64,000 bases of DNA from Paraphysomonas bandaiensis (GCA_965644295.1 CBFFRP010000338.1:62001-126000), one strand, 5' to 3'; positions 41,821-55,889 are shown, numbered from the stretch's first letter. Notes: a model not told the origin generated them from the letters alone. Numbers and translations: made by a program.

Positions 41821-44800
41821 CTACTTTCGATGGCTTCCGTGCTTCAGTAGAAGCACATCATCGTCGCATATCAGTGTAGCTGAAAATAAAATAATATCCA
41901 CAAAAGTTTCAATCAGGCTACGCTGCTTATCACTATCGCCTTCGCTTGAGCACGCCAGCTCAACGAAAGTTATAGCTGGCCCTGTCTCTTTCACTTCGAT
42001 ATGTATAAGATGCTTTTCACGCATATCATCATTGGGTGAATCTTCTTTTCCTATGATAACATAGTGTGCAATGCTCGTTTCTTCAGCTACAGCAGGCCAG
42101 TACACAAAGCGCGATCCAAAGGCCCTGTGTAAAGCGCTGCGCAAGACCTTTCCACCACCGGAGACAAGGGCTGCTAAAGGCTCGAGGAGAAAATCAAGAC
42201 ACCTCAGATTGGTGGCGGGGGAATGCTTTAGCACAGCAGATATAAGGCTGCTCTGAAGCATATTCGTAACGCCAATGGAGCGATTGTACAACATATCCCA
42301 CGCGCTCTCATTGCAAAGAGTTCGCACGGCACTCCGTCCAGATGACACTATGCAATCACATATAGCGCTGAACACGCGGTCCTCTGTACTCAGTGGGATG
42401 TATTGAATACATTCAAGTTCTTCCGACATCCGTTCTTCCAGCTCGATATTTAAGAGCAGGTCCCGTTCAGAGCCCATTACCTTCTCACCAGGAAAAATAA
42501 GGCTTGTCAAATAGAAATAATCTCTATCATCCGGACAGGACTGAAGGAACGATATACCCAATATAGATTCTGCATACGTTCTATGGGTTGTGCGATGCAT
42601 CCTCGTACTCGTATCAGAATAGTCCCCGGTTCGAGTGAGTAAAGCGGGGGATATGGCTTCGGAGCGCTTCGATGGACTAATCGGTCCACGAGGGGATGAA
42701 ATAAAACGAAAACATACACACATTTCCCCTGTTGACGAATCCAGTGGAACGGAAAATGCTTCACCATGTGATGAGCGACTTAGCGCATTGATGATATCTG
42801 ATACGCTTGGTGACGGGAGGGATGCATGAATGGTGTCGGGATTCAAGATCTCAGATATATTTATCGCTTTCTCAACGAGAAGTACATCGGCCACCGCAAC
42901 TTCAGAAATCATTCTACATAAGAAAAATGAGGCATACCACATGGCATCGTCGTAACAACCTACCTCATTGTCTCAAGAGCCCGTCTACCAATATTGCGTT
43001 TATCTTCTTCCGGGATACTCTGATTGAAGAAATACAAGGCACCGAGAGCAGCGTAATACACACTTGATTCTAATTTCATGACGGTTGCGTGATTTGTAAC
43101 GGCATCCATCACACTACTGCACTGCCCGAAGTCATCTTCAACAAAACTATCTTCAGATGTACCAATGCATGGCTCCCGCAAGCACGCCGCTGATGCGGGA
43201 GATATTAGCCACTCTTCCGACTCCATGCCATAATGATCACGCACAGAAGCAATTATGTCACGACAGTCAGCCACTCTATGAATGACCAGTAGTTTACCAG
43301 GGATAGATCGAGAGAGCTCTACCATACACAAGCATGACGTATGAATAACAGGCAGTAATACGTATATACTGTCCGACTGAATCCCTCCTACAAAAATACA
43401 ATCTAAACCTCCAAGTAGATGTCGTAGAAAAGTTATAAAATCTGACAACGATTCATTGACAGCTATTTCTGGTGTAGGCGTCAGACGCTGCATGTCAGGT
43501 GATACTGTATGCATGGTGCGGTCTGTATCAAGAGTGATTTTGGAGTCACGAAAGGATGGCAACTCGATACATCTCATTCGTAAAACGATTCCTTCCGACC
43601 ATAAGCACGTCGGGATATCACAAGTTTCGCATGGCGGAAGGAGATTGTCCGTCGTCGTATTATGCGAAGGTGTCATGTCAGTTGAGTGTATGAGCCGAGA
43701 AAGAACACGTTGAGGCCAAAATAATCCCGATATTTGTGTCTGTAACCGATACACTTTCTCCATGCTCACACCACCATCTTCCTTCTGAGGCATCGTGTGA
43801 ATCGGGTTCAATATGCGTCGAAGGCCCGTTTTTTCCAAATGAAGCAATCGAACATTTTGCAATTGTCTAAGCGCATCTTTAGTATGCTCGCGAATGCAGT
43901 CTTTAATCTTATCAGCTACTTTCTTGTCAACATTGAAGAAGAAAGCGTACACTCCACTTGTAGATATTGTAATCTCAATGGAATACCGTCGACGTCTCAG
44001 CCAAAGTGGAAAAGTCATAGACGACTCGGGTGAATAATCAGAAATCCATCTTATTCCAGTTGATGTGGCACTGCTGTCAGGGAGAATAACAACATGATTA
44101 TCTTTCCATTCGTATGACTCCACATCCAATATAGTGAAATTATCTCCCAAAAGGCAACTGCACTCGTCGTCAGTAGCATTAACACGTGCATCAAGCCACT
44201 CTACTGGAAACGAAGGTAGAGAATACACAGCCTTGGAATCGGCATCTGTTGATACATTCATACTATACATTTGATTGCATCTAGGTAGTCTCATACTTCT
44301 GGTAAGGGTTGGAAACTCTTTATGAATAAACGACATGACTTTACGATGTAATGCATGCGCAGCTGCCTTTGGGAGAGAAATCGGAACCTGCAGCAAATTT
44401 GAGCAAGCCAGTGGATCAAGCGTTGAAGTTCTCAATATAATATCGTGGCATGCTTGCAGTAGGTCCGCGCACTTCACAGTTGGAGTCACCTCCGACTCAG
44501 AATGAAAAACTGAACTCTGACAGGAGTCTGGAGTTTTATTTTCACTATAGGCAAAACTCAAATCTCTTTCACTCGCACTGCTAGTGCGTCGTCGTAAGGG
44601 AATATGGACTGGCGCAAACTCTCGGCTTTGATAAGCTGTGTATAAGCGTTCCATGCAATACATCACGAGCGCCTGGTTAAAGCACGACTGGAAACTTTCA
44701 GCCAATGTATTTTGATTTATCCCGCGAGTAGGATATATCCTAACAATAAGTTTCGTGTATTCGCTTTTGTATAAACTATTTGTATCTATATGTTGCGTAC

Positions 44801-47800
44801 AAGTGTTTTCAGTATGTTTGCATTCCGCTGCCTCCTGTGTCTTATTCGAGTCCAATGTAATACCACAACCACATTTCATATGATGAATTAGAGATGTAAC
44901 ATCACTAATGAGAGACTTTACAGACCCAGTAGATAGCATCATGCGCTCATCTTTAATGTCACAATTATTCGACTTGTCATCACGAATCGGCTGAATTTCA
45001 ATCAGCGCCAAGCCACCACTGGAGCCAGTGAAAGACCTTCCTCGATCTCGTCTCTTGGAAATATTCTTTTCTTTTTCCCCTACAGCATGTGGATTGTACA
45101 ACAGCGTGAATTCCCCCTGCTCCCATGCTGACACGGATGCATCATATTTTCTGTCCTTCCGCGGAATCTGCTTCTGACTCTTACGGTCAAAGAAAACGGG
45201 GCTGATTACACAAGGATCCGAATGCTCGGCGACCACATGTGTTTTGCGCTCCAGATGTGGACGCATAATACGAGAGTGGGCCATTTTCTCGCGCTGTTGT
45301 TCCACATCATCAACCGCCATATCATAGCCGAATGTAGATGGATGAAGCTTGGAAGAAAGTGGCTCACGCTTCTCATTGTACTGTAGTGTGAGAGGCACAA
45401 AAACCTCTGACTTGTGAAACATTTGTTTAGCAATAACGCAGTAAAATTGAGGATCTGTGACGTATGATGGAAAGTTATAAGTAATGTCGATTCTCTTTGA
45501 TAAACCACAGTCTTTGAGAAACTGAACATGTGTGGTCGGTAGAACAGCTCGTCTAGGCAGAATTGTAAGAGATATCACGTTGGCTATGATTTCGGTGAGT
45601 TTTACTTCAAGTGTTTTCTGAATATCCAGCTTTATAGCGGAACTCAGTTCACTGACTCCAAATGCTACAAGCGATATGGTTCGATCTTTCTCATCTCTCG
45701 CGGGGGCAAACGCCATGTAATATATATCCCCACTCCGATGCACATACACATAGCACTTTTTAATATTCGATATCACAAACGGATGAAGGGCCAAATTTTC
45801 CAATGTAGTCACTGTTTGATTATGTGTCAACGAGTTTGTCAGAACATTCGCAAAATCATTTGGTAAAAGTAACTCAATTCTCCCATATTCGTGACACTCA
45901 AAGCACCCAGGAGTATATGATTTCCAGTTGGAAGATGCTGGCATCGTTGGCTCCTTCTCCGGAAGAACGAACGTTGGAATGACGGTTTCCTCTTTGTTTC
46001 TAGAATGGGAGGAGCGCCCTGGCCGTATTGGAGCCGAATTGACGACAGGAGTTGCTTCAGCAATTGATCTAATTAAATACGCGCTGGCTACACGGGATTG
46101 ATTCATCTCTTTCAGTAATACTTTCTGATTCACTCGGTAGCAGCATTTCTATATACAAAACGAATACGGCACTGTTAGCACACTGGGACTGAGTAATACA
46201 CAACATATACAACACACGTAAGTATTCGGAGTGGCTCATCCACAACTTACATCTAACACAGTCGTAAGCTCTTTTAGTATAAGCTGCTGCTCATTAGTAT
46301 AGTCCCCGACTGCCCGTAGTGTTATACTTATGTCCATTGTGGTAATCCCCATACCCTCCAGTAGACCCTCAGCCGACACAGAGCTGCACTGCGATATAGA
46401 CAAGAGAATCCAGCAGGGGATATTATGGGCATGAGGTGTCCCAACTTGAGCGACCTCCTCTTGGTTTTCTGTCGAAAGAGCAGTGGGAGCTTCAACAATC
46501 AAAGTCCATCCCCTTGCGTAAAAAATATCCCCTGAAAAAAGTATATAAACCGTTGATTAAATTGAATAGTGATATAGTATACCTATCTTATTGAACTCAT
46601 CTCTAGTCTGCAGCTCTTCTTCAAACAAAGTAGTCACCATATCAACAAAAGCGGACGCCCCTGCAGATGTCGGAGTTAGAAAGTCCATTGAGTGGGTAAT
46701 CTGGCATAAGTTTCTTGTCCCTCGTAAGCAATGCTGAACGAGAACGATAGTTTTCGTGGTAACAACCGGCATCAGTAGCAGTGTATAAAGAGTATCGAAT
46801 GTAATTAACGCTTCAAATTCACTGGTGAGTCGCCTAATCAGTGAGTTACGATAAAAATGCCGTATAACCGACACTGAAGGAAGTGGTATTCCAATATGCC
46901 CAGTTAGGCCAGGATGGGACCTATCCTTCGACGAGTGGGATGAGAGGCTGGCACCATCGTCATCACCAGGAAAAGCTTTGGATGTTCCTTCATTACCAAC
47001 ATCATCAGCACTAGCAGAGAGACACTCAACACGCAAAAAGAAATTTTCGTCGGCATATTCTAAATTCTCTTCTTGTAAATTGCAAATATCGAGTGTAACT
47101 TGAGAAAGTCCTTCAGGAGAGCACGGGACAGCAAATTCTTCTGTGGACGGGTCATTTGCTGTGTCCGAAGATGATTTTCGAACAATCGAGATACGTACAA
47201 AAATAGCAATTGTATATATAGCATTGTGCATTGGAATACTGTACGAATTGGTTGATGATGAAAACATAAAGCAGTTTCCATCTGGGATGGATGACAAATA
47301 ATTGCCAACAGTCGATTCAAACAGATGCGCATTGCTCAACTGACTTGCTGGTACACTCTCCATAGCAGTACGCTTGATGCGACAGAGATTCGTGATATCC
47401 AACTCCAAATACTCACTGCTACAGTATTTCAAAGCCATATCAAGATCAGTGTGACTTAAGTGAGATATTGTTCTATTGCGTAATCCAGTGTACATAACAA
47501 GCGCAAAATTACACCGATGATACAGCATAATTTCTTGTTGTAGCTCTCTCAATAGCTTCTTTCCTGTTTCGGCGCATGTAGGTGTTTTCTTACGTGCATC
47601 ATTTCCGCTAGATATATCAGTGGGTACAAGGCAACATTTAGATTGTTTTGCCAGCACGTCATTCGAAAACAAGGTATTCATTGGGACTGATACAAAATGA
47701 AAGTCAATTCGCAAACGACCAGATGTCAAGTCTCCACAAGAAAGATGGTCTCCAGCTAGTCCCTCGACACCCTCATCAAGAGAATCGTGAAGCATATCTA

Positions 47801-50800
47801 TAGATACCGAGTAATCGAAACTCGCTGCAACATCTGTGGATGACTCTTTTTCCATTTCTGGTCTGTAGAAGCTGTCTGGAGACATAGCAAGCATATAGTC
47901 CTCGTCGTAGTCATCACTTGGGGGAGAGAGAATACCTTCCATCTTTCCCACAAATGAATTCGATCTACTTTTCGAGTGAGCCCTACTACGTTCGGGAGTA
48001 AGAGCTCCAGCTGAAGATCCATTCTCGGAAGATTCAATTGGGCTCACCTCCAACATCACAATACCCTCGGGGACGGAAAGGCAGCACGTAAACGAAAATC
48101 CTCCCTCTATCTCCCCATCACGCACATCACAATCGTTCGGTACAACTTCAAACTTTTGTAGTCCCAAATTCTTTAATAAAGAATTGCACAGCATTTCTCG
48201 TAGCTCACGACTTAAAGACATGGTTTCCATCGGGTGCCCATCAAGCTGTATCGACTTGCTATACAAATCATCAGCGAATGAGGGCAATGTTAGACGGCGC
48301 GTGTACGAGTAGGACTTTAGGCATGACCAGTCGGATGACCCTATCGTAAACATAGACAGAGCGCTTTGACTGAAGATCGAAGGCTTTGCTAATAGAAGGG
48401 ATTCGTCACACCCTTGTCGGGTTTTGTCATCTTTCACGTAAATATAAGTCAGTGCCGAATAGAAGTCACAAGTCTGTCGATCCTGCTGTGCAAGACTCTC
48501 CACTAAATCATGAATTTTGGTATCACAATTCGAAGGAGTCAACGACTCCTCTATAACTTCAGAAGGATTCCTACTGAGGATGCCATCTTCGATATGAACA
48601 TACAACTCGGGAGTAACATTCATAGCATCAGAGGGTTTATATTGCGTTACACTGTCTCTCAATGTTCGACATGGCTCCCAAAAATAAGTGATCAGAAGAC
48701 CTTCATGAGAGCATTCAACTTTACACTGCAGCAAAGATTCTGTATCAATTCCGCAAGGACTATACGGGACAACCCCACATAAACACAGCTCTACAATCGA
48801 GTCCTTGACAAATGTTGCAATCTGAAATCCCAAAGCAAGTTTGTTGTGGCATATTTCGGACACTAATGACTCTACCAGTACTCTTTCTCTTAAGTCAACC
48901 TCAAAAAAACTCGGATACGACTCAAGATATATCGAATTAATCGCTTTGGGGCGACTCACAGAAAGAGAGGAGACCGCAATGTTAGAAAAGTTTCGTTTCG
49001 TTTGCATCGGGTTGAACTCAAGCGATTCAATAGCACTTTGAATGCTTTTCTCAATTTTGGCAATATTTACAACTTCTGCAACACCTTCACCATTACCCAT
49101 AACTGAGATCTTCAGGTCCACGAAAACCGCCACACTCTGGCGAACTTCTACGACAACCACTTCAAATATATCAATATGTCGTTTTTTCTCCTGCTGCAAG
49201 CGGTGCTTAAGGGCAGAGCTATTGGTAGGTGAAGCATGCACAACACAAAGCCACTTCAAGGCACCTAATTGTGATAATTTCGCTGTTGGTAGTACTTGAC
49301 GAATAGCTGAATATATTCTATTCCTACAACGCAAGTCGCCTGACATGCTCGTAGTTGCATAGCAGGCCCGAAGATACAGGTGCCTCTCTGCTACTACATG
49401 TAGATTGCATAGGTTCTCAACCAAGTCGGCTGAAGCTGCTAGCAGTTGAAGTACCACTGTGTGTCGGTAGGTGAGATCAGATCTCTTCTTTCCCCCGGGC
49501 TCTCCTGGGGTAGAACTGGATTGTATATGTCCAGGCATGCCATACAGCCCCAAAAGATGGGAAACCCTTTTATCACTTTCCAATATAATCCGTGAGTCAG
49601 CAACCAATTCTGCCGAAGAAGAAGGGCCACAGAGCGAATTTCCAGGCATAACCACCCGATGAGGGCAGAGACAGACCACTTCGACAGAGAGTGTTCCTTT
49701 CGTGTAGACATAATTGTCCACAAGACTCCCAAGCTGTCCCGTCACCCCTATTGTACCACATGTTACAGCAGTTGCAATTTATAACGTATAAGATACTACC
49801 TGTTGATGCCCATTCCTCAACATTTCCTCTGAAGTCAGTCGCGTAAGACACAAAGTATATCAAGGTGGAAACTTTGGTGAAGCGCTTTTCCATTCGAACG
49901 TTAACAAAAACACGTGAAGGCTTCTTTTGAGTCCCGTAAACGTTTCCCATCAACCCTTTCTCTTGCATAGCAGATTCAACAGAAATATTTATTATACGGA
50001 AACCCTCCACCACACGTGCAGCAAGAATATGTTCGAGTGTAGCTCCTTCTAATTGATACCCTTGTAAACGGGATTCAAACAGTCTCAACCCGACCTTACG
50101 CTCTGCGGACGCCTCACATTGCAGTGCTGTTTCCTCTCGAGCCGCATAAAATGGCCGAATAAATATTTGCCCTAGAGATTCCAAGTTGACTGTCCCAGTG
50201 GAACTCAACACCTCAAGAGACCCCCCCGTGGCCTCTGCAAGCACTTGCAAAGAGTCAATTTCGGGTACACATCCCAGTGGACGAGATTCAGGGGGTAGGG
50301 CTACTACCAGAACATGAAGCGCTATATTATACCGAGCCAGCATTTTCGACACAGATGATACAGCAACATCCATCACACCTATGAAGTACATTAGTCCCAT
50401 AACACTTAGATAAAGAGAAGGCAAGATCTATAAGACAAGGTACCCACCTGGAGTAATAAGCACTGCAATTGGGCAAGCATGGGGTGGAAGAAGACCCACA
50501 TGGAACAATAGACTCTCAGCAACAGATGTCATGCTCATTCCTCCACCATCTTGCCATTGCTCGGAAGGTTGTCGTCTGAAAGTAAGGTCTTCAATAACTT
50601 TACTGCTAGGTCCAAGAGCATCCAACAGTTCCGACAGATCCGACTCCAAGGTCATCTGTCCCTGCCACAGATTGAAGGACACATTAATTTCTGAATGATG
50701 AGCAATAACAGTCAAGTAAATGATGGAGATATGCTGTTGACTCTGCAAGCTGCGGTGAATTTGAGTAAGCATTAGAAGTAGAGAAGATATCATTTCGTCG

Positions 50801-51180
50801 GCAGCAATTCCACCATCTGACTGGACAGAATATATTGACCGGCTTATCTCCAGGCATATAGCAATTCTATAGGACGAGTACGTAAATAGAATAGTGGTGG
50901 TGGGGTGTACAATGAACTGCTTAAATTTCCTCTTTCTCTTTGGGTCGCGGATATTGGCAGACTGGTTATTCGAGTCGACAATGTTGGTAATGTACCACTC
51001 ACACTCAGGCATTGCAAGGAGAGGAGTGCTCTTACCACACGTAATCGGTCTCCACATGCGAGAGAAAAACCATCTACACTGTAGCAAAGGGCTCACATGC
51101 TCGAAATTTTCTGCATAAAACAACACACAAGATGCCATTTTTGGAGCACCATGCATGCCGATATTTCGAGGATCAGACAT
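41821..51180 (-). CDS. SZT2: SZT2-like giant protein (KICSTOR subunit candidate)
   Basis: Six exons (minus): 50448-51180, 49800-50378, 46583-49747, 46251-46531, 42964-46148, 41821-42913. Total 9036 nt with all phases closing, giving 3011 aa (vertebrate SZT2 is about 3400). Introns are 50-102 bp. Similarity to SZT2 is most visible at the N-terminus: a WFFSRM-type start; a segment ending GGGMSMTSVAESLLFHVGLL, then CPIAVLITPGGVMDVAVSSV; and GCVPEIDSLQVLAEATGGSL, parallel to SZT2's GVSMV...IIVITDGV...PDVAV and GHVPNVELMKFIAMATFGS. The middle has SSDWSCLKSYSYTRRL, like SZT2's RDWSSF..VEGYSYVKLL. The rest is low-complexity linkers between conserved blocks. In animals SZT2 brings GATOR1 to lysosomes so that amino-acid loss switches off TORC1. 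Orthology is by eye. Confidence 0.65.
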
Positions 51181-54100
51181 ACTCTCCTCTCACATTCAGT
51201 AGCTACCTAATAATCCCACACACTATGCCGCGATACCATTTATTACTATAACTAGAGAGTGAATATACGGGTATAGGCATATATATATTCTGAGCACCAC
51301 TATGATTCATATCACCTGAGCTCGTATTATCAAACCATGTGAGATTTTTTTGGACTATACAAAAAACTAGTAATTTCTATGGAATTTAGTGTAAAAACAT
51401 GAGTATAATTTCATGTTTTTTGTGAAGACTCAGTGCTGTATCTTCTTCCACATCTTAACCAAGACCATCTGTTGGATACATAGTTATGATGTTATGATGC
51501 TTCAGTGAGATGTCAAGTCTACGTTCTTAGTTCAGCAATTTACTACTCAACATATAGCTGTTGCAACACGTCATATTTTCACCTCTGAGAGTGTTAGTAA
51601 CATAAACGCCTCGTAGTTGCCTTGCTGGAGTCCCACGACTCCTGTACAAGCCAGTTTGATGCACTAAATCACGTTGTGTAATTGATGGTTATGGTACCCG
51701 CATTAGTCCCACTATTATTTTTCTACGACGTTCTCATTGTCATACTACGACACCACACTGATCATGAAGAAGTTTTCTTATACCCTTCGCTACACTCACT
51801 AAAGGTTTCCTTTCGTTGACTCTAACAAGACGCCCACTACAACAGATGCATGTAGCGATATAATCCTGAAGGATTATGAGTTTTAAGGTTATTTTGACGA
51901 GTGTGTGGATCTGGATAATATCTGCAAATTGGCGATGATAAGCTCCAAAGAATGTATCATTAGATAAACATTAGATAAAATGTTAAGTTGGGCCAACAAA
52001 AACTCTATGACACTGAAGTAGTACTGAAGTGGTAAGAGTTTAGCATGCTACTCACGTTTGTATGCTACATCTTCACCGATATAGCGCTAGATGTACGTTG
52101 ACATCTTGGACAAACTTTTTATCACAATGATTTTGTATCGTGTTCAACTAAAAACAAAAATATGTCGAAACGGCTTGAAATTACCAAATATTAGTTTTTC
52201 AAAATATTATTGATTTAATAATCACTCCAAGGAAAGAAGATGTTTAGATCGAAAGTTTGACTAAACGGATAACGTAATGCTTAATAAAGTGCAAAATATA
52301 AATGTAGCATGTGTTAATTTTCAGCGACACTTTCATGCAATAATTCATACGGATATGTATTAGCTCTAGAATATTATATGACAAGGTATATAAGATTCAG
52401 TTACATCTTATTTAACTAGACTTTCCTTTTTCCAATATGAACCCCGAACAACAGTACTGGCACAATTCTAGTATTCAATACTAAACAATAATGACTGCGT
52501 ATTTTTACTGATTGTAACGACTAAATGACTGATATTGGAATTCTTTTAGTAGGGTTGTGAACTATGCGTCAAAGTTTTCTGACTTCTAGCCTTTTTTAAT
52601 GTGAGACAAGAAGCTTAGGTATAGGGCTGACAATTTAGCTTTCTATGTTGCACTGACTAGTCTTTTACTCAGTAAACCTTTCGAAGCAGGTTTCGACACT
52701 GATTTTGATATATCCACAGGGCTTCTCAGAGAAACTCAATGAAGTAGTATCAACTTTACAAATATGAAAAACAAGTTATTTGGCTATGCTAAGATAATTC
52801 ACAGTGCGTATAATGAGAAGGTTAAGTCTGATGTGTATTTCTAACAGCGGTAGTGTGGAGTGTGTGTCATCTTCGATATGTCATCTATTAGCTACACCTC
52901 ATGATCGATACGTAATCAAATAGTCAATATCATTATATGCATACACTATTATGTATGGATACTTTTTACGACTAGAATTCGTTCCACCACACCACCTTCA
53001 TCTGGATGCTTATTGATCACTGGAATGATCCCCAGCGATATAGTGTGACATGAGTACTCCATATATATGCACACTTCTGTCTGTATATCACTGAGGCCAC
53101 TAAAGACATTTTTTGCAGCGAAATTGTTTTTTCGGGTGCAAATGGAGCTGGAATTATAGTGCACACAGAAGACAAAAGACAAAACAGCGATTTTTTTAGA
53201 ATTTCTCATTCTCTGCTCGCTTGTTCTCACTAAATATAGTGCGAAGCAAAGCATTAAGCATTGACACAAGTCACAAGTGACTGTGTAAAGTTGATAGCAT
53301 GATATTTCATGCGTGAGTGCATTGTCCCAAGAGTTGTCTGTGCAGGACATCCTTGATTAAACAGCCCATGAAGAAATCTCGAGCGTCCAGCGAGGATCGT
53401 ATCTTTGCAAGAAGAAATGTCTAAGAACGGATTGACATACCCCACAACTCGTGAAGGTATGACTTTTGGTATTGTATTATATACCACGTCACACTGCATC
53501 AGGCAAACAATTCAGAACGCGTTTTCGAATTCCGTATCAAATGTTTCAAGTATGATGCTTCGTATTGCCTTGATTAGCATCATCATCACATTTATATAAT
53601 TACGTTTAACCTCTGCGAGTGCACCTGAATGGTGTGTGTATGAGATGAGGCACAATCTTGATAAGCACGACGTGACGGACACCCTGAAAGAGTTGGGTGC
53701 TACTGCCCTTAACTGCGTATGCAGCAACATATATGGCACTCAAATTCGTGAAGTTTTTTCGAAGTCCAGGTTATAAAGATAGATCGCTTGCACTGACATC
53801 ATTATTATTCAGACGAAGGATGAAAGATGACTTGGAGTGTTTGATGAACTCCTTTTGATAGTTGACTCATCATTGTGGTTTCTCTATAATTGTGTAATAT
53901 AATGAAATTACATACATATGACTGTCAATTTCATAATTGATAATTAAGATAGAAGTGAGTTTCTGTTAGCCCAATATTGAAGTTGAATGTGTATATTTAG
54001 TTTATTATAATATGTTGCCAATATGTTATATGCACAACACACACTACATTTCAGTTGTTTATGTAGGTATATCCCATTCAATATATCTGTGATTAAATGC

Positions 54101-54290
54101 AAGATTAAATGCATCTTACAGTTTGATCATGTGATAATTATTAGTCAATTGTAATAAATAAAGTTGTGAATTTAAAACTGCCACTTCATTATAACTAACG
54201 TGTACAATATAGAAACAACATATGTATAAAACAAATAAAACTTGCATGGATAACAGAAAATCAATCGGACCAAGATAATTACCATTGGTT
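51181..54290. other. Long gene-poor region
   Basis: About 3 kb of AT-rich DNA with no supported gene. 53565-54000 is an inverted family-1 copy. 52690-53350 has scattered short frames without coding character. Confidence 0.5.
53565..54000 (-). repeat. Dispersed repeat family 1, copy D (inverted)
   Basis: Reverse complement of the 5' two thirds of copies A and C: TTAGCATCATCATCACATTT, GAAAGAGTTGGGTGCTACTG, CATTGTGGTTTCTCTATAAT and AATATTGAAGTTGAATGT in the expected reversed order. The 3' hairpin end is missing. Confidence 0.85.
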
Positions 54291-54299
54291 GGCGTTGCT

Positions 54300-54634
54300 G
54301 TCAGAGTCATTGTCCTCGCCTTCGAGAGTTGTGCCAGCTCTCTTCTTCATCCTTTCAGCTTCTTTACGATTCCAGGAGAGCTCCACCGTCTTGACAAGCA
54401 ACTCTCTCATCTGCACGCCTGACGGTATATTTCGTCCTGCATCAACTATTGAATAACATTATAAGATATATATACCATGGAGTTGTCGGTGCTATCATTG
54501 TTGACAGGAGTGCGGCATGTCGTAAGAAGTTTCACAGACATATTTCTCCAAGCTCTGTTATCGTCGTGGTCTTGACACCATGGGTCTCCATGCCTGCCAA
54601 AGTAATGGCAAGCTTCTGCTAATGTTTGAGACTA
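54300..54634 (-). CDS. Two orphan exons of an unrecognised gene
   Basis: Exon-like frame one (about 54477-54634) follows an acceptor (TGATTTATAG) and reads SQTLAEACHYFGRHGDPWCQ, then DHDDNRAWRNMSVKLLTTCR, ending at donor ATG|GTATAT. Frame two (54291-54439) follows TTGATGCAG and reads RNIPSGVQMRELLVKTVELS, continuing WNRKEAERMKKRAG and an acidic tail to a stop at 54291. Both look coding, but the phases do not agree across the 39-bp gap, and I find no start exon. Possible explanations are a frameshift, a sequencing error or an unusual splice site. The family is unknown. Confidence 0.4.
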
Positions 54635-55068
54635 TAAATCATTGCGCCTCGTGCTGTTTATCAGTGTGTATGACTATTAATGAAGCTCCATTGTGTAAAA
54701 ATGTCTGTCCTTGAAGACAAAAGACATTTTGTCTCTCGACGGATTTCTGTCTTTTGTCCTCCTATAATTCCTGCTTTTCATGCTCAAAAAGTTATTTTGA
54801 ACACATTTTTGGAAAAAATGTCTGATATATTGCGGTATATATCTAGATATCTATTTTTTAACTACTATTTCCGGGATATTTGGCGAAAGATGACACAGTC
54901 TGGACTTCATACATCTGTATGGTATCTTGAAGGGTCAAAAGCGTTTTTGCAAATATTGGTGGTCATGGTTGTGGTTTCAACTTAATTGACTCAAAACACT
55001 ATCTCAGCACAATATTGCACCAGTTCCTCACACCAAATAATTGTTTCATCAATTAATTGCTGCCAAAG

Positions 55069-55592
55069 ATGGGTGACATTGATGACTATGATTTCTCCAC
55101 GGGCGATGCTGGTTCATCCACCGTATACAATATGGAGGCCGGTCAGATCCGCAAGGGCGGGTAATATTCTCCATTGTGTTCATTTCGTAAGTAAACTTAA
55201 TTTGCAGACACATTGTTATCAAGGGAAAGCCATGCAAGGTAATTGACGTGTCTACCTCTAAGACTGGAAAGCACGGACATGCTAAGTGCAACTTCACCGC
55301 CGTTGATATTTTCACCGGAAAGAAGTGTGAGGATATTGTTCCTTCCTCCCACAACACTCATGTCCCCAATGTATCTCGCAAAGACTACACCCTTGTAGAC
55401 ATCTCCGATGATGGATTTTGTTCCCTTATGGACGATAGTGGTGAAACCCGTGAAGACGTAAAGCTTCCTGATATCCCTGAAGGATTCGCCCGTCAAATTA
55501 GAGACGCTTTCGACGACGGCAAATCTTTGATTATCTCCGTTCTTGCCGCTATGGATCACGAGCAGATTATTGCAATGAAGGAGGAGAGCTAA
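55069..55592 (+). CDS. EIF5A: Translation factor eIF5A
   Basis: Two exons, 55069-55160 and 55208-55592 (47-bp intron), giving 158 aa. STSKTGKHGHAK is the invariant hypusination loop, with the modified lysine at K52 (human K50). Downstream CEDIVPSSHNTHVPNVSRKDYTL and the C-terminal OB fold (GFCSLMDDSGETREDVKLPD) match throughout. It promotes peptide-bond formation at stalled prolines and termination. The acidic N-tail MGDIDDYDFSTGDAG is usual for the family. Hypusination implies deoxyhypusine synthase and hydroxylase elsewhere in the genome. Confidence 0.98.
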
Positions 55593-55622
55593 ATTTCTTA
55601 TTAATAGTGTGCTGAATTCTTC

Positions 55623-55889
55623 TCAGATGGTGTCACATGTACCCTCTGCGGCTTCTGGTGTGAGCAACTTATTAGATATAGGCGGCGTATGTTTCAGTAG
55701 CAACGTTTTTTCAATCGTAATTATTAATGCATCGTCATCCTGTTTAGAATTATCCGAAAATATCTGAAGTAATACAGGCAGTTGGAGTTCGTTCTGTGCA
55801 CCAAGCGTAGTATCCTCGTGATCATGTGAATAATAACATTGAAGGCAACGTAGGATTCTAAGTTGTAGTATTAAACCCAAATCTGTCAT
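55623..55889 (-). CDS. Hypothetical small protein, convergent with eIF5A
   Basis: Open from ATG 55889 to 55623 (88 aa), only 30 bp from the eIF5A stop. It reads MTDLGLILQLRILRCLQCYY, then LPVLLQIFSDNSKQDDDALI and a Pro-rich end. Helical and leucine-rich, it could be the last exon of a longer gene. No family is recognised, and overlap with the eIF5A 3' UTR would have to be explained. Confidence 0.35.
   Translation of the reverse strand: MTDLGLILQLRILRCLQCYYSHDHEDTTLGAQNELQLPVLLQIFSDNSKQDDDALIITIEKTLLLKHTPPISNKLLTPEAAEGTCDTI

Noticed and set aside
49042-49299. Plus-strand open frame within the SZT2-like gene
   Set aside because: Antisense shadow of a long, phase-consistent coding exon.
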